NCBI GenBank assembly: GCA_015680685.1
Contig: MNCI01028947.1
Coordinates: 664,160 to 728,159, forward strand
DNA length: 64,000 nucleotides
DNA from: Gnetum montanum
Lineage: Eukaryota > Streptophyta > Gnetopsida > Gnetales > Gnetaceae
Direction: 5' to 3'
In this document: positions 46,965 through 58,673 of the stretch, piece by piece
Layout: each line of letters starts with the position of its first letter
Numbering within the stretch: the first letter of the stretch is position 1
Program-made: the position numbers and the translations under genes
The notes under the pieces: generated by a model
The model's database searches: none
What the model was told of the DNA's origin: nothing
The model's input: the letters and a program-made list of their open reading frames with translations, nothing else

Positions 46965-47440
46965 AGGCCATTATTGGTGATGTCCAAACAGGTGGTTATT
47001 GGTGACACTGGAGCTAGGGATCAATGGTGCTGAAGGTAGTGATAGGTAGAACTAGAGGTATTGATCAGTGGCACTGGAGATATTGATTGGTGGTGTTAAA
47101 GCTAGTGATGGGCAACACTGATGGTAGTGATGGATAACACTAGAGGCAGTGATGGGCAACACTAGAGCTAGTGATGGGTAGAGTTCATGGTAAGCAATGA
47201 GCAAGCAATAGATAGGTAGTACTGGTAGGCATGGTGTGGTGTGCGCAAGAGAGATGCAGCGTAGTGTAGGTAGAAGTGACATGGTGGTGCAATAGACAAG
47301 GTGCAGAGATGTGTGATGTGGTGGGCATGGTGTGGTAGGCAAGGTGCTACACAACATGATGTTATGAGCATGATTGGTAGGTAAGGAATTATGCAACATG
47401 TTGTGGTAGGCAAGGCACTGCACGACGTGGTGTGGTGGGT
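46965..47440 (+). repeat. Degenerate GT/GA-rich minisatellites
   Basis: First part (46.97-47.18 kb): repeated GATGGGCAACACTAGAG.TAGT-type units of about 24-30 bp. Second part (47.22-47.44 kb): repeated GTGTGGTGGGCATG and GGTAGGCAAGG units. Because the strand is nearly free of TAA/TAG in complement, long spurious minus-strand ORFs arise (47052-47423 and 47168-47413), translating as His/Ser/Leu-rich low-complexity sequence. Confidence 0.65.
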
Positions 47441-47552
47441 ATGATTTTTATTTTATGTGTGTTTGTCCTTGGGCTTGGCCCAAGGGCTAGTCTTCTACAG
47501 TCATAGCATTTCCAGTGACTAGTGCTATGGCTTGCTAGCAGCCTAGCACTAC

Positions 47553-47952
47553 CAACGATTTTCTTTCTTTGGCATCTATCCCTTAGAGGAAATCCAGCAC
47601 TACCACCATGGTTAGGCCTATAATCCATCCAGAAGGGATGGCTAGTTCACTTCTTATCCTACTTCACCTAGCTTCCTATGACTTGCCTATACTGGCTCTG
47701 CCACTTCATGACTTGTCTATATTGACTTTGTCATTCCATGCTGGCATGACTTCTAACCCTAGGTATAAATGCCTTAGGCCAAACCCCCAAAGCTTACCTT
47801 TAAGAGACACATCCATTATTACAATATGTCCTTTCAGGTATCAATTACAACTATCCTTTTAGGTCTTGTTAAGATAACAATAACACATGTTATGAAGAGA
47901 CACCATCTTCATTCTTTAGCAACATCATTTGGGAATGGGGATGTGATAGAAA
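47553..47952 (-). repeat. Second LTR family, partial copy B
   Basis: From GGCATCTATCCCTTAG through TATAAATGCCTTAGG to GGGGATGTGATA it matches the right two-thirds of LTR copies A and C. The left third is missing. It lies between copies A and C in the same orientation, so it marks either a nested element or an internal duplication. The plus open frame 47608-47862 is the counterpart of 43844-44191 in copy A. Confidence 0.75.
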
Positions 47953-49240
47953 AGAAGTTCATGGTTTGGTGTGGCTTTTTGTGCTAGGGTTCATTGATGG
48001 TAGGTAGCGGTAGGAGTTCATAGATGGTGATGGAGGGTGATTCTAGATTGATGGATGGAGATGGTTGATGAATCGATGGCATGGAACTACATGGATGACA
48101 CGATAGGAGCAAGAAAGTGGTGGGTGCATGGATGATGAGCAGCAATCGTGGTAAGAGCAATGTGGTGGTAGAACATGGCACAACAAGAGCAATGTGGTAG
48201 TGATGCATAACATAGCAGGATTAACATGGCAACCCCAATGTAATAGCTATGCTACCCTTATAGGACCAGTGTGGTTCTACGCAAGGCTATGTGGCACCTG
48301 CAAGGTAGGCATGACTGTTGTAGCGCCAATGTGCCCTAATTATATATATATATATATATATAATTGTTATTTTCCTTGTTTTTGTATTTGTTATTATTAT
48401 TATTATTATTTATTTTAATATATTTTTATTACACACACACACATATATTATATTTATATATATATATTTAAACTATGGGGGCCTTGGTTCAAACCCTTGA
48501 CCTCCCACCTTTTTTTACTTTTTTTTTATTATATTATTCCACCTTTCCTTGATGGTTGACGTGGTCATTTGATCGATGATAGGGTAGAGGTTTAGTGTTC
48601 ATAAATGAAAATTATAGGTTGATTCCCAAAACTAAAATTTTAATTTTAATTTTTTAAAACAATAATATTAATAATTTAATATTATTTTAATGCACTCATT
48701 ATAAGAAACTTTAAACAACGATATCTCTCAAACTGTCACTCCGATCAAGATGAAATTTCTAGAATTGGAATCATCTCAATAAGTACTATGCATTGGATAT
48801 CACTTAGGATTCATAAACATAGTTGAATTTTCTAGATTTTGAAAGGTCCACTAACCAAATTGAAATTACTAAGTTAGCATATGGATGACATGATAACTTA
48901 TAAATGACTCTAAGTTACTCAAGATAATGAGTTTCAACAAAACAAGATTAATGTAGGTCATGATTACTAACTTTTTGGGAGAAACTAAACAATGACCTTA
49001 ATTAATTAATATTTATAACATTAAGATGGGTAAGAGTTACTTAGACTGGTATATCCTTATCTTACCAACATCTCTTGCAATTGATGAATCTCGATGGGGC
49101 ATAATTAGATCTTCATTGATTAATAATATTTGTGAAAGAATTTTGTTGGTTGGTGGTCGATGATTCTTCCTAGTTCATGGCTCTATGGTTCATCATCAAT
49201 TTGTAGTCAGCCCATGGTTCTAAACGGCCCTTGGGTTGTG
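47953..49240 (-). other. Second LTR-family internal region, non-coding
   Basis: GT-rich decayed repeats to 48.3 kb, microsatellites at 48.34-48.48 kb, then AT-rich leader. Near 48.72-48.77 kb ATATCTCTCAAACTGTCACTCC occurs, which resembles a conserved leader/LTR phrase found in plant gypsy elements about CTCTCAAACT followed by a CCGAT word. No gag or pol motifs seen on minus. Confidence 0.45.
48341..48475. repeat. Compound microsatellite (TA)n, (TTA)n, (CA)n
   Basis: A 22-bp TA run at 48341-48362, a TTATTA run near 48391-48410, and CACACACACA followed by more TA near 48432-48470. Confidence 0.9.
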
Positions 49241-49256
49241 GTTTTCTATGATACCA
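49241..49256 (-). promoter_or_regulatory. Primer-binding site, tRNA-iMet type
   Basis: On minus it reads TGGTATCATAGAAAAC. The first eight bases equal the complement of the 3' end of initiator tRNA-Met (consensus TGGTATCAGAGC) and the rest is decayed. It lies next to the inner end of LTR copy C and defines the minus strand as the element strand. Confidence 0.65.
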
Positions 49257-49260
49257 ATTA

Positions 49261-49832
49261 TGACATCCCATTCATTGATGTCATAGAAAATGTCAAATAT
49301 ACATTATATTAGGAATTATGCATAAGAAGAAAATATATTAAATGTGAAATATATGTAATATTCAAGATCATGTATAAAGAAAATAGTAGAGAAAGTACAG
49401 AAAGAGAGAAAAAAGAATGCTTTATTAATATGGAATAGTGTATCTGGATCATGCTCTAAGAGTATTCCTTGGGATTTTCTTCCTTTGGCATCTATCCCTT
49501 AGAGGAAATCTAGCGCTACCACCATGGTTAGGCCTATAACTAGCTAGATGGGATGGCCAATCCACTTCATGGCTTGCTTCACCTGGCTCTCATGACATGC
49601 ATTACTAGCTCCACCACCCCATGCTTCATATGACCTCTAAGCTCATGTATAAATGCATTAGGTCAAACCCCCAAAGGTCACCTTGAGAGACACATTCATT
49701 ATTACAATATGCCCTTTTAGGTGTTAATTACAATTGCCCTTTCAGGTCTTTGTTAAGATAATAATAACACTTGTTATGAAAAGGCACCATCTTCATTAGT
49801 CAAGAACATCATTTCAGAATAGGGATGTGACA
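49261..49832 (-). repeat. Second LTR family, copy C (5' LTR, minus strand)
   Basis: About 572 bp from TGACATCCC to GGGATGTGACA, homologous to copy A throughout, with the primer-binding site on its left. With copy A it brackets a 6.1-kb minus-strand element. No clear matching target-site duplication was found (AGAAA left of A, CAAAT right of C). Confidence 0.75.
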
Positions 49833-51990
49833 CAAATAAACATTCTTATTATCAATAATAAAACAAATGAATTCTTCATAGATTGACATATAAATAGACT
49901 TATCCCAATAGAAACTTTTCACTATTCCATAGGAATATATCTATAATCACTAGGTCACTCCATCATCAATCATTCATTGTAATTTAGAGAGCTAAAATTA
50001 TGTGTTTCCGCCCATGCTAACTACCTTGAATTTGTTGAATACCTTTGATGATAGTCTCTATTGCAAGAAATTTAAATTGTAAGTAATTAAGTGATTCAAC
50101 TCAAGATTTTCTTAAATAGAACTTATATGATATGACAAATAATTGTTTGTTAACCAAAATTGGATCATAGTTTATTCTCTTCTATAGATTCATTTTGCTT
50201 TTACTATTGGTACTCAAAAAAGTAGTATAAATGGATTTTTTAGAACTCACAAATAGAAATCTTTAATCAAATGTGTAGAGAACCCTTGCTCTAACTATGT
50301 TCAAACACTTACTGCAAATTTGTACTAAACTCTTACTTATTAATTATGAATTTGGGGATTTTTGATATTCATTTTGATCATTTATGATGACTTGTGTTGC
50401 CAGTAGTGGATTCAAAGCTTATGGTGATGATCATTTATACTATAGAAAAGTTACTATGAAAATATTCCCTTTTATTTCTTCTATATCAGATGATCATAAA
50501 AAGTTTACATTAATTCCTATAATAACTGAACCTATTCCTTTCATAAACTAGAAAGGATGGGCTTGGCATCACGCAATCTTAGGTAGTGGGGTTTAGAGTA
50601 ATTGGTCCTTTAGAAGTTAGGATATTGGGGCTTATTTCTGGATCTTGGATTCTAATCATAAAGTCTTCTTACTTGTCTTGTATGGTCATTATCTTTGTTT
50701 GTTCATGCATACTCTCCTTAGATATTCTATTTTCTTTTAAATGTCATAATAACTCATCTAACTTGTCATCCATCCATAGAAGTATGTATATCATATACTT
50801 CATAGGATGTTCAAGTAGTGGATGATGTTGAGTGACTTGTCTAGCTTGCTAACATTATAAAAGATTCCAACATTGTTTGTAAGGTTGTTTTCAAGAGCTT
50901 CATCTACTCACAAACTTGCTCCATAGTTTTATTTTACTCTTCTATTGTATTTTGATCTTCCTACTTTCTTAGACTCAACAATACATCAACTTATTTTTTT
51001 GTCCCTTATAATTTTGCCTCATGTCCAACTGATTAACTATTTCATATGAATATCTCATACACCTCCCCTTTGCTTATGAATCAGTGTAATCTCTTCACTC
51101 ATCACTTCCCTTTGATGTCTATAATTTTAGTTCTATTTTCTCCATAATTACTTGTCCTCATAACTAACTTTCAACTATGCTGCAATAAAATGCAAGAAGT
51201 TTGTTTTTATTTCTCTTTCAAAATTGTATTTATATAGGGATCATTCAGGTTATGAAAAAACTCAATACATAACTTATTAATTAAACAACTAATCAATTTA
51301 CATCTTTCATAATTGTATTGTCCACATTCTATAGTCATTATTGGTATCTTTTAATCTTGTTACAAATCTATTCTTCATAACAACTTATTCTTATTTTTTC
51401 TTTTTTTCTTTCCCTACATCCTTACGATGTCTATTTTCTCTTATTACTCATGATAGGTTTTGTAGGAAATTTTGTCATTGATTAGTCTTATAGGGGTTGG
51501 TCCTTCTTGGTCTCCTTAGAGATCCACAACTTGACTTATTATGGACAACTATCTTAATTAGGCCCTATGTTCTTTATTCTAGATGGTCTTCCCTTCTTCT
51601 TTAGGAAACTAATTTAGATTATGAAAAGCTCTTCTTAGATTTTCATATTCTATTTAAAAAACTAGATTCTTCTTAATTTCTTTATTTTATAAATAATTAG
51701 ATAATCCTTTGGTTTCCTTAATGGTCATTGAGAATCTATAAATCGTAATGAATCCTTTATTTGATTACATTTCTTATTACTAACTACTTTCTTATTTTGG
51801 ACATGTATCTTTACTTTCTTCTAGCTTTGATTTAAATTGTCTTCTATGTGATGTTACATCTAGTATATGTTCTTATAGTTCATTATTACTTGCACATACT
51901 ATCCTCTTAATCTTCAAATTGTTTCTTACCATATCTTCTTATTCTCCTTGTCACTTCTTTGTAATTAATTAACATATGCTTATGTTCCAT
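49833..51990. other. Unassigned AT-rich DNA
   Basis: About 2.1 kb of AT-rich DNA without a recognisable domain. The continuation of copia-like copy 2, expected right of LTR copy C, was not found, so a deletion or rearrangement must have followed the insertion. The left part of the LINE endonuclease/RT relic to the right may extend into it. Confidence 0.35.
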
Positions 51991-51999
51991 GGTTAAGGT

Positions 52000-52960
52000 T
52001 TTAATGGTTTGCACGATAAGTCATGTTCTTTTATTACGACTTGTTTACAAGTGATTATGAATAATCTTGGATAGTTATGAATCTAATGATTGTAAATGGT
52101 ATTACAGTTATATTCAAACATCTTGCCCACTTTAATAATTCTTCATATAAACTAGTTGAATTTGCATCTTTGCAAGATGCTAGCTTTTTAATACTTTCTA
52201 GGACTTTCTTAAGAGTAAATTGGAGAGATATTTGCTCTAGAATAGAATTAGAATTATTATAATCTCTTGTAAATAGTTTATTATAAAAGAAGAAAATATA
52301 TTTAAAAGAAAAATTAAATGATGAAGAGGCTTTATAACAAAAACATTGTCAAAACCAACTAAGCTTCTTTTTAATGTTATAAGTAAAAGATTCTTATTGA
52401 TTTTGACAAATTTCTTTCTCTTTATTTTAATCAAGAATTTATATGTCTTAACTAAAATTTTTATGTATTTCTTATTCAAATGCTTAATAGTTTGTCTAGC
52501 TTGCATGTAATCCTTATCGAACCAAGTCTTCTAAGGATTCTATATGTTTGATTATTCACAACTTGTATAGCTATTACTAGCAAACTTTCTTCAAGCTTCT
52601 TATGTTATCTTTCAAGCTTCCATTTTCTATGTGCTACAACTATATATATATATTTTTTTTTTCATTTTTTTTCTAAGAAAAATTATTAATTTACAACAAA
52701 AACTCTCTATTATGATGGTAAGGATCCACCAAATCTTCTCCAACCCTCAACTTAATAAATTCAACATCTTTAGAAGAACACAAAAGTAAATCAAAGTAAA
52801 AATTATCTTATGATTCAATAAAAGTAAATGATGAAGATTTGTGAAATCTAGCAAGCCCATTGTAGATGAGAAAATCAAAGTTTTTGTCTATTCTATTTAG
52901 TTTTGTGATGTTTAGATCACCACTTCTAAGAAAACTAGAAAATGTTTAATGACTATTATA
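52000..52960 (-). pseudogene. LINE endonuclease-RT linker relic, copy 2
   Basis: On minus the segment 52.50-52.95 kb parallels the relic at 15.06-15.5 kb: HRKWKLER.HKKLEESLL, VIAIQVVNNQ, WFDKDYMQARQTIKHL. It then continues as a Lys-rich open frame (52237-52506) and, further on, SIKKLASCKDANSTSLYEEL near 52.14-52.20 kb. This is the stretch between endonuclease and RT in LINEs. The endonuclease part right of 52.7 kb shows the same D-F/Y-x-x-x-x-x-x-S-x-x-x-L-L spacing as copy 1 but is more decayed. Confidence 0.55.
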
Positions 52961-53990
52961 AATAAGAATACATTGAAATTGTAACATACTGTGAATGATG
53001 TATAAATATAGTGTTAATCATTTAAGTTATACTTGAGTAGTTAAATGTGTAAATAGAGATGAAAGTTAATACATAATGTTTATCTATTTTTATTGTGTTT
53101 TATTGTATATATGATCAAACTAGAATCAACACATACATTTGTTAGAAAGAGTAGTTATATTGATAGATCAAATAAACATAACTACTAGTTAACATTAATT
53201 AAGAAATATAAGTAATATAATTACTTATAACAAATTTTAATTAATAAATAGTATAATGCACCAACATCATGGTGGTATTATAAATCGAGATGGTATATAT
53301 AAATATTCATGATGTTACATAATATAGATTTTATTTGACATATTAAGCTTGATAGGACACATTAAAGTTCTAACATCATGCCTTAATGTTAACATGGAAA
53401 ATAAAGATATTCTTTATTGTTCAAATACCAATTCATGACTTTGATAGATTGAGTAATAAACAAAATACCATTCCATTGCTATTCCTCACTAAATTACATA
53501 AACTAGAGATTCTTATCTACATTCAATGGTTATGGAGTAATGCTCTGAAGTGGAATTCCTTTTATACATTGCATTTCATAGTGAGCACTATGTGACTAAG
53601 GAAATCACAAATCATGTTTCTAATTAGTAAAGCTATTACTACAAGTATAATATAATGGTAAGCTTTTTTCTACTTCCAAAATTATGTTATAAATTATTTT
53701 GATCATTTAAATAACTCTTGAAATGCAAAGGAGAATGACTAGAGATATTAGGGGTGAATATCTTCTTTAAACTATATTATAACATAACAAAACAACTAAG
53801 CATAGAAAAGAAAACATATTCTTGTCACTATAAATTAAAGTAATTACATCATCATCTAACACAAAGTGTACTATATTTAAGATAGATATGCACAAGAGAT
53901 TTAGATAATGAGTTAATAGTTAATAAATAATTCTATATTAGCATTTATTAAATTATCTAAAATACTTGGGAATGATTCACCCATATAATA
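52961..53990. other. Unassigned AT-rich DNA
   Basis: Very AT-rich, no motif on either strand. The frame at 53386-53595 shows no family resemblance. Confidence 0.35.
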
Positions 53991-54009
53991 TAGGGTATTT
54001 TCTTTCATA

Positions 54010-56280
54010 ATGGATTCTTCAAGAGTTATAAAAGGATTAGGAGATGATATTGCAAATTTCTGAGTCAAGGGATCCTCATGAAGATGCTTTATCAGTCTAT
54101 AGAAGGTTCATGATGGATGCTATTGTAGATAGAGACATTTGTGTTATGGAGATTTGTCACATGTTGTATGAGCTTCCTTTTGTAAAATGTAGTCATGTTT
54201 TCCACACAGTTAATGTTTCTCGAGAGGTGTACAAAAAATTTTAAATTAATTCAAATGAAACTGATGAAGTTGAAAACTACACAAATTTTATTAATATGTA
54301 TAAAAAATGTCTGCTTTCGATGCAGAATGTCTCATTACTATAGGATTTTAAAAATTACAATTGCAACATGAACAATAATTCCAATCAAAATTAGAATTCA
54401 CATCACCTAGAGCTAGATACTATTGTCAGATATTATCCTAAGTTTCTCATCCCACCAAAGCAAGGAGAGAAAAAATGGATTGAATACTATTGGGCTATGT
54501 TGTTCTTATATTATCCATTTAGAGATGTGAAGTAAGATCTTGGTTCTAATGATGAGGATATTAACATGAAGTGGTTGTTTGTTCAACATCTATATGTAAC
54601 ATCAAAGATTAATATTGAAGAAGAATACCAATGAGCTTTGGAGGAAGAAGGACAATTTGTAGATGTAACTTCCCAAGTGCAAGATCATGAGGAATATGAT
54701 TTTGAAATCCTCAACCATCATCTATTATCAATAGGTCATTTTTAGAGAATGGAAGTGGATATGCTTGGGCTATGAGATGTTGATATAATGCATAATTAGA
54801 TGTTACAGTATCCAAGAGAGGATGCTGCAAAATTTGCTACAAGTTTTATTGCTAGCAATAAATCATCTCGATCCATGATTGTTATTGATTGTGACTATAG
54901 TGCCTATAATTCTGATAAGTTGGGTGCAAAGAAAAAGGAGTGCTACAATAAAATTGTAGGCCTCATGATGTTTTCACAGTCAATAAATGAAGTTGTTTCC
55001 CCTTTAAGAATGATTATCTAGGAAAAAACTGGTACGGGAAAGTCATTTCTCATAGGCGTGCTTCGTAATGATTTCATGTAATACTACAATGAAAAATATA
55101 ATGCTTTACCTATAATGACATCCATAGGAGCTGCAGCATTTAACATTAATGCAACAACCATTCATTCCAATTGAATATTTCAATAGGTGTCTACAAAGAA
55201 CTCTCTTCATCTACAAAGATAAGTATACAACATCAACTATCACAGGTAAGATATATAATAATTGATGAAATGAGTTTTGTGGGAGGAATATTATTACAAA
55301 GCATTGATAAAAAACTAAGAGAAATTTTTCTAGAACATCATGATGAAGTTTTTGGAGGAAGATCAGTTATATTGATAGGTGATTTAGGTCAGCTTCCTCC
55401 TATGCTTAATGTTGTGTCTTATGCATCCAAAAATTTAGATATTATAGGGGTTTGGGAATCATTTGATACATTTTTTCTAGATGCAATTTTTCATTAGTCT
55501 AGAAATGATTCTCAACAAAAAATATTTAGAGCAGTATTGATGCATATCAGAGAAGAAAAAGGACATGATGAAGATTATAATTTCTTGGCTACTCAAATGA
55601 ATCTTCCATCCACTTCGAGTGGATTAGACAATCCTGAAGAATCCATGCACTTATATGATACAAAGCATAAAGTCCAATCACACAATAAGAAGATGTTGCA
55701 AAAAATTTAGAGACATGTTGCATTGTGTGTAGCAAAAAGAGATCCCTATGGATTTAGAATCTCAGATGATGACAATGATGATATAGAGTGATCTCTACTT
55801 AGATGTGAAGCTATAAGGGTAATTCTCATAGTTAACCTTTGGCTTGAACCAAGATTGGTGAATGGTGCACTTGGCATGATTAATAGTATTATGTATCCTC
55901 AAAATAAACAACCATGTGCATTACCATCATATGTTATTATTGATTTTGACTCCTACATCAAATGTGCCTTTGATAATGGTAATCCTCATCATGTGTCAAT
56001 TATACTTGTGGTCTAAGGAGCATCTCATTAGTTACTGTTACGGTTGGCATGGGCCATGACTATTCATAAATCTCAAGGAATAACACTAGATAAGGCTACT
56101 ATTGACATTGGTTCAAGAAAAGTTGCAGGTCTAATATTTGTAGCATTATTTAGAGTCAAGACCATTAATTCTTTGAATATTCATCCTCCTTTCTATGTGC
56201 AAAGATATAAAAAGATTTCAGATGCTAAACATCTGCAAAGTAGAATTGCATAGGAAGTTCATTTTGCTTAATTGGAGGAT
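54010..56280 (+). pseudogene. Helitron/PIF1-type helicase relic
   Basis: Plus-strand relic of the SF1 helicase that forms the C-terminal half of plant Helitron RepHel proteins. An upstream part has YRRFMMDAIVDRDICVMEIC, FVKCSHVFHTVNVSREV and RYYPKFLIPPKQGE, the region between Rep and helicase. Then come Walker A KTGTGKSFLIG (55024-55050), MTSIGAAAFNINATTIHS, Walker B YIIIDEMSFVGG (55255-55283), GRSVILIGDLGQLPPM (about 55358-55404), and RLAWAMTIHKSQGITLDKA (56041-56097) with IDIGSRKVAGLIFVALFRVK. All helicase motifs are present in order. At least a dozen stops and frameshifts break it. A host PIF1 gene is less likely because of the upstream Helitron-like part. Helitron termini were not fixed. 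Confidence 0.82.
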
Positions 56281-57330
56281 TAGGCATATTGAGTTTGTAG
56301 TTATCATTGTATTTTTCCTTTTGCTCAATCCTATTATACAACTCTATAATTTTTGTTTTAATAATTGTGCAATTTATTCCTTCATCAACATATACAAAAT
56401 ATATAAACTTTTATTTTAACCAATTTTTGTTTACCAGTATATATTATTTGGAATGCAAATAGTGATGATAACTTAAAAAATCAAAAAAATAATTAAATTC
56501 TAGTCATAGCCCATGAAACCGCTACATAAGAGAACTTATGTGTCTAACATTTGTTGCATTATCTAGAGTCAAGGCCATTCATTCTTTAAAGATTCATCCT
56601 CCTTTCTATATGCAAAGATACAAAAAGATTTTAGATGCTAAACATCTCTAGAGTAGAATTGCATAGGAAGTTTGTTTTACTCAATTGGAGGATTAGGCAT
56701 ATTGAGTTCATAGTTATCATTGTATTTTTCCTTTTGCTCAATCTTATTATATAACTCTATAATGTTTTTCGCAATAATTTTGTGATGTATTTCTTCATCA
56801 ACATATACGAAATATATAAGCTTTTATTTTAATCGATTTTTGTTTACTAGTATATATTATTTGGAATGAAAATAGTGATGATAACTTAAAAAATCAAAAA
56901 AATAATTAAATTTTAGTCGTAGCCCATGAAACCGCTACATAAGAGAACTTATGGGTCTAACATTTGTTGCATTATCTAGAGTCAAGGCCATTCATTCTTT
57001 AAAGATTCATCCTATTTTCTATATGCAAAGATACAAAAAGATTTTAGATGCTAAACATCTCCAGAGTAGAATTGCATAGGAAGTTTGTTTTGCTCAATTG
57101 GAGGATTAGGCATATTGAGTTCACAGTTATCATTGTATTTTACCTTTTGCTGAATCCTATTATATAGCTTTGTAATTTTTGTTACAATAATTGTGCAATG
57201 TATTCCTTCATCAACATATACGAAATATATAAACTTTTATTTTAACTAATTTATGTTTACCAATATATATTATTTTGAATGCAAATAGTGATGATAATTG
57301 AGAAATAAAAAAATAATTAAATTCTACTCA
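56131..57330 (+). repeat. 413-bp tandem triplication of the helicase 3' end
   Basis: Three head-to-tail units begin at CTAATATTTGTAGC (56131), CTAACATTTGTTGC (56544) and CTAACATTTGTTGC (56957), giving offsets of 413 and 413 bp. Each covers the last about 45 helicase codons and about 280 bp of 3' flank to CATGAAACCGCTACATAAG. Units 2 and 3 resemble each other more than unit 1. At the end of units 1 and 2 stands CATAAGAGAACTTATG, a perfect 6-bp hairpin with a 4-nt loop. The third unit diverges near 57.33 kb. Confidence 0.93.
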
Positions 57331-57356
57331 TAGCTAGCAAAACTACTCCACTAGGT

Positions 57357-57383
57357 TATATATATATATATATATATATATAT
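57357..57383. repeat. (TA)n microsatellite
   Basis: About 13 TA units at the end of the triplication. Confidence 0.95.
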
Positions 57384-57592
57384 GTCATTTAGCCAAGATG
57401 ATTTTAGAAAAAAATGATTTTAACCAACCTGACTAATATAGGAGGTAACAAGATAACTAAAAACAGAATCACTCATCCCTCCTCTGTTTCTCTACCACTT
57501 ACCCAATTTAGTTTTACCCTCTCAATCAAGTTTGCTCTTTCAGTGTTTGTTCATGGTGCTTTTGAGCATTATTTATGTAAGAGATTTATTTC

Positions 57593-58611
57593 TCAAAAAC
57601 ATAGAATTAAGAACATAGAATGTTGTGGAATGTGATGATTTTGTAGGGCATGAGTGATAACTCAAGAAGTGAGAGATGTCATAGTAGAGACTACATGGGA
57701 AAGATAAGAGCATGGACAAGCATGGATAAAGATGAAGGCTATAAGTCAAATGAAGGTTCTCCAAGGATTAGAAAGAAGCCAAATCAACAAGAGAAAGCCT
57801 CATAAATTAGAGGTCAAATGTTGAGAAGACATCTCCAGGGAACATAAGATGTCTTAACTGAAATAAATTCTTTCATAGGGAGACATCTCCCAAAAATAGA
57901 AGACATCTCCATAGAGACATGTCCTTAAAGATTTCCAACCTCAAAAAGAGACATATTTCTAGATTTGAGGCAAATATTAAGTATATTTCCAAACATCAAA
58001 AGAGATGTCTACACTAGCCATTAGATAGTTGTTGCATCAATTTCAAGGTGTTTTTAGAAACTCTAAGGCTATAAGAAAGCTTCAATCTCTTGGAAATGAT
58101 GCAAGTGTGGTCAACATCAAAGTAATCATTATGTAATCTATTCTATTGTACTTGTGTACTTGTCAAATCATTTGCTTTTTTGTTTACAAAACTATACTTC
58201 AAAGTACAAAGTCCTATACTTTAAGTTACACACCTTCCTTGTGTTGTTATTTCTTTCTTATAGCCCTATGAGGTTGATGTGCTTCTTACGATAAGGGATC
58301 TCAGAAGATTGAGTGTTTTTGTAGTATCAAAATACTCTAGAGAAGATCTTAATTTTGTAAAGGTTGTGGGATCCTTAAAACCACATTCTAAGCTTGTTGG
58401 GATCTTATGAGGTTGAGTAGTTTTGTAGTGATGAAACAATCTAGAGTGAAGCTTAGAGCTTTTACAAGGTATGGTATCCTTGAAACAAATATTAGAGAAT
58501 CAAAGTCTAGAAGTGTGCAAGGATTTTACCCTTCGAGTGTGGATGTACCCAAGTTGGGAAACCACATAAAATTTGGGTGTGGTTTTTATTTTTGATCAAG
58601 TTCTCATCTCA
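57593..58611 (+). repeat. Copia-like family LTR, copy 3 (5' LTR)
   Basis: Homology to the other LTRs becomes clear at TCAAAAAC near 57593. The TGTTGACC end is eroded or replaced. It ends TTCTCATCTCA at 58611. Contains several AGACATCT/AGATGTCT words at 57.82-58.01 kb. The counterpart 3' LTR is at 61638-62725. The minus frame at 57573-57764 is incidental. Confidence 0.85.
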
Positions 58612-58613
58612 AG

Positions 58614-58627
58614 TGGTATTGAAGCCT
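58614..58627 (+). promoter_or_regulatory. Primer-binding site, tRNA-iMet type (decayed)
   Basis: TGGTATTGAAGCCT lies two bases after the LTR end and resembles the consensus TGGTATCAGAGCC with two changes and a one-base shift. Typical of plant copia elements. Confidence 0.65.
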
Positions 58628-58673
58628 GGTATTCTTTCATTCAATGTCAACTTTTAAGAGTAAACTATGGGGG

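Noticed and set aside
47052-47423. 123-codon minus-strand ORF, His/Leu/Pro rich
   Set aside because: Low-complexity translation of a degenerate minisatellite; overlaps another such frame.
48720-48770. Leader phrase similar to plant gypsy elements
   Set aside because: Too short to classify the 43.7-49.8 kb element as gypsy without any pol sequence.
54010-56280. Host PIF1 helicase gene
   Set aside because: The upstream region resembles the linker of Helitron RepHel proteins and the tail is tandemly repeated; many stops exclude an active gene.
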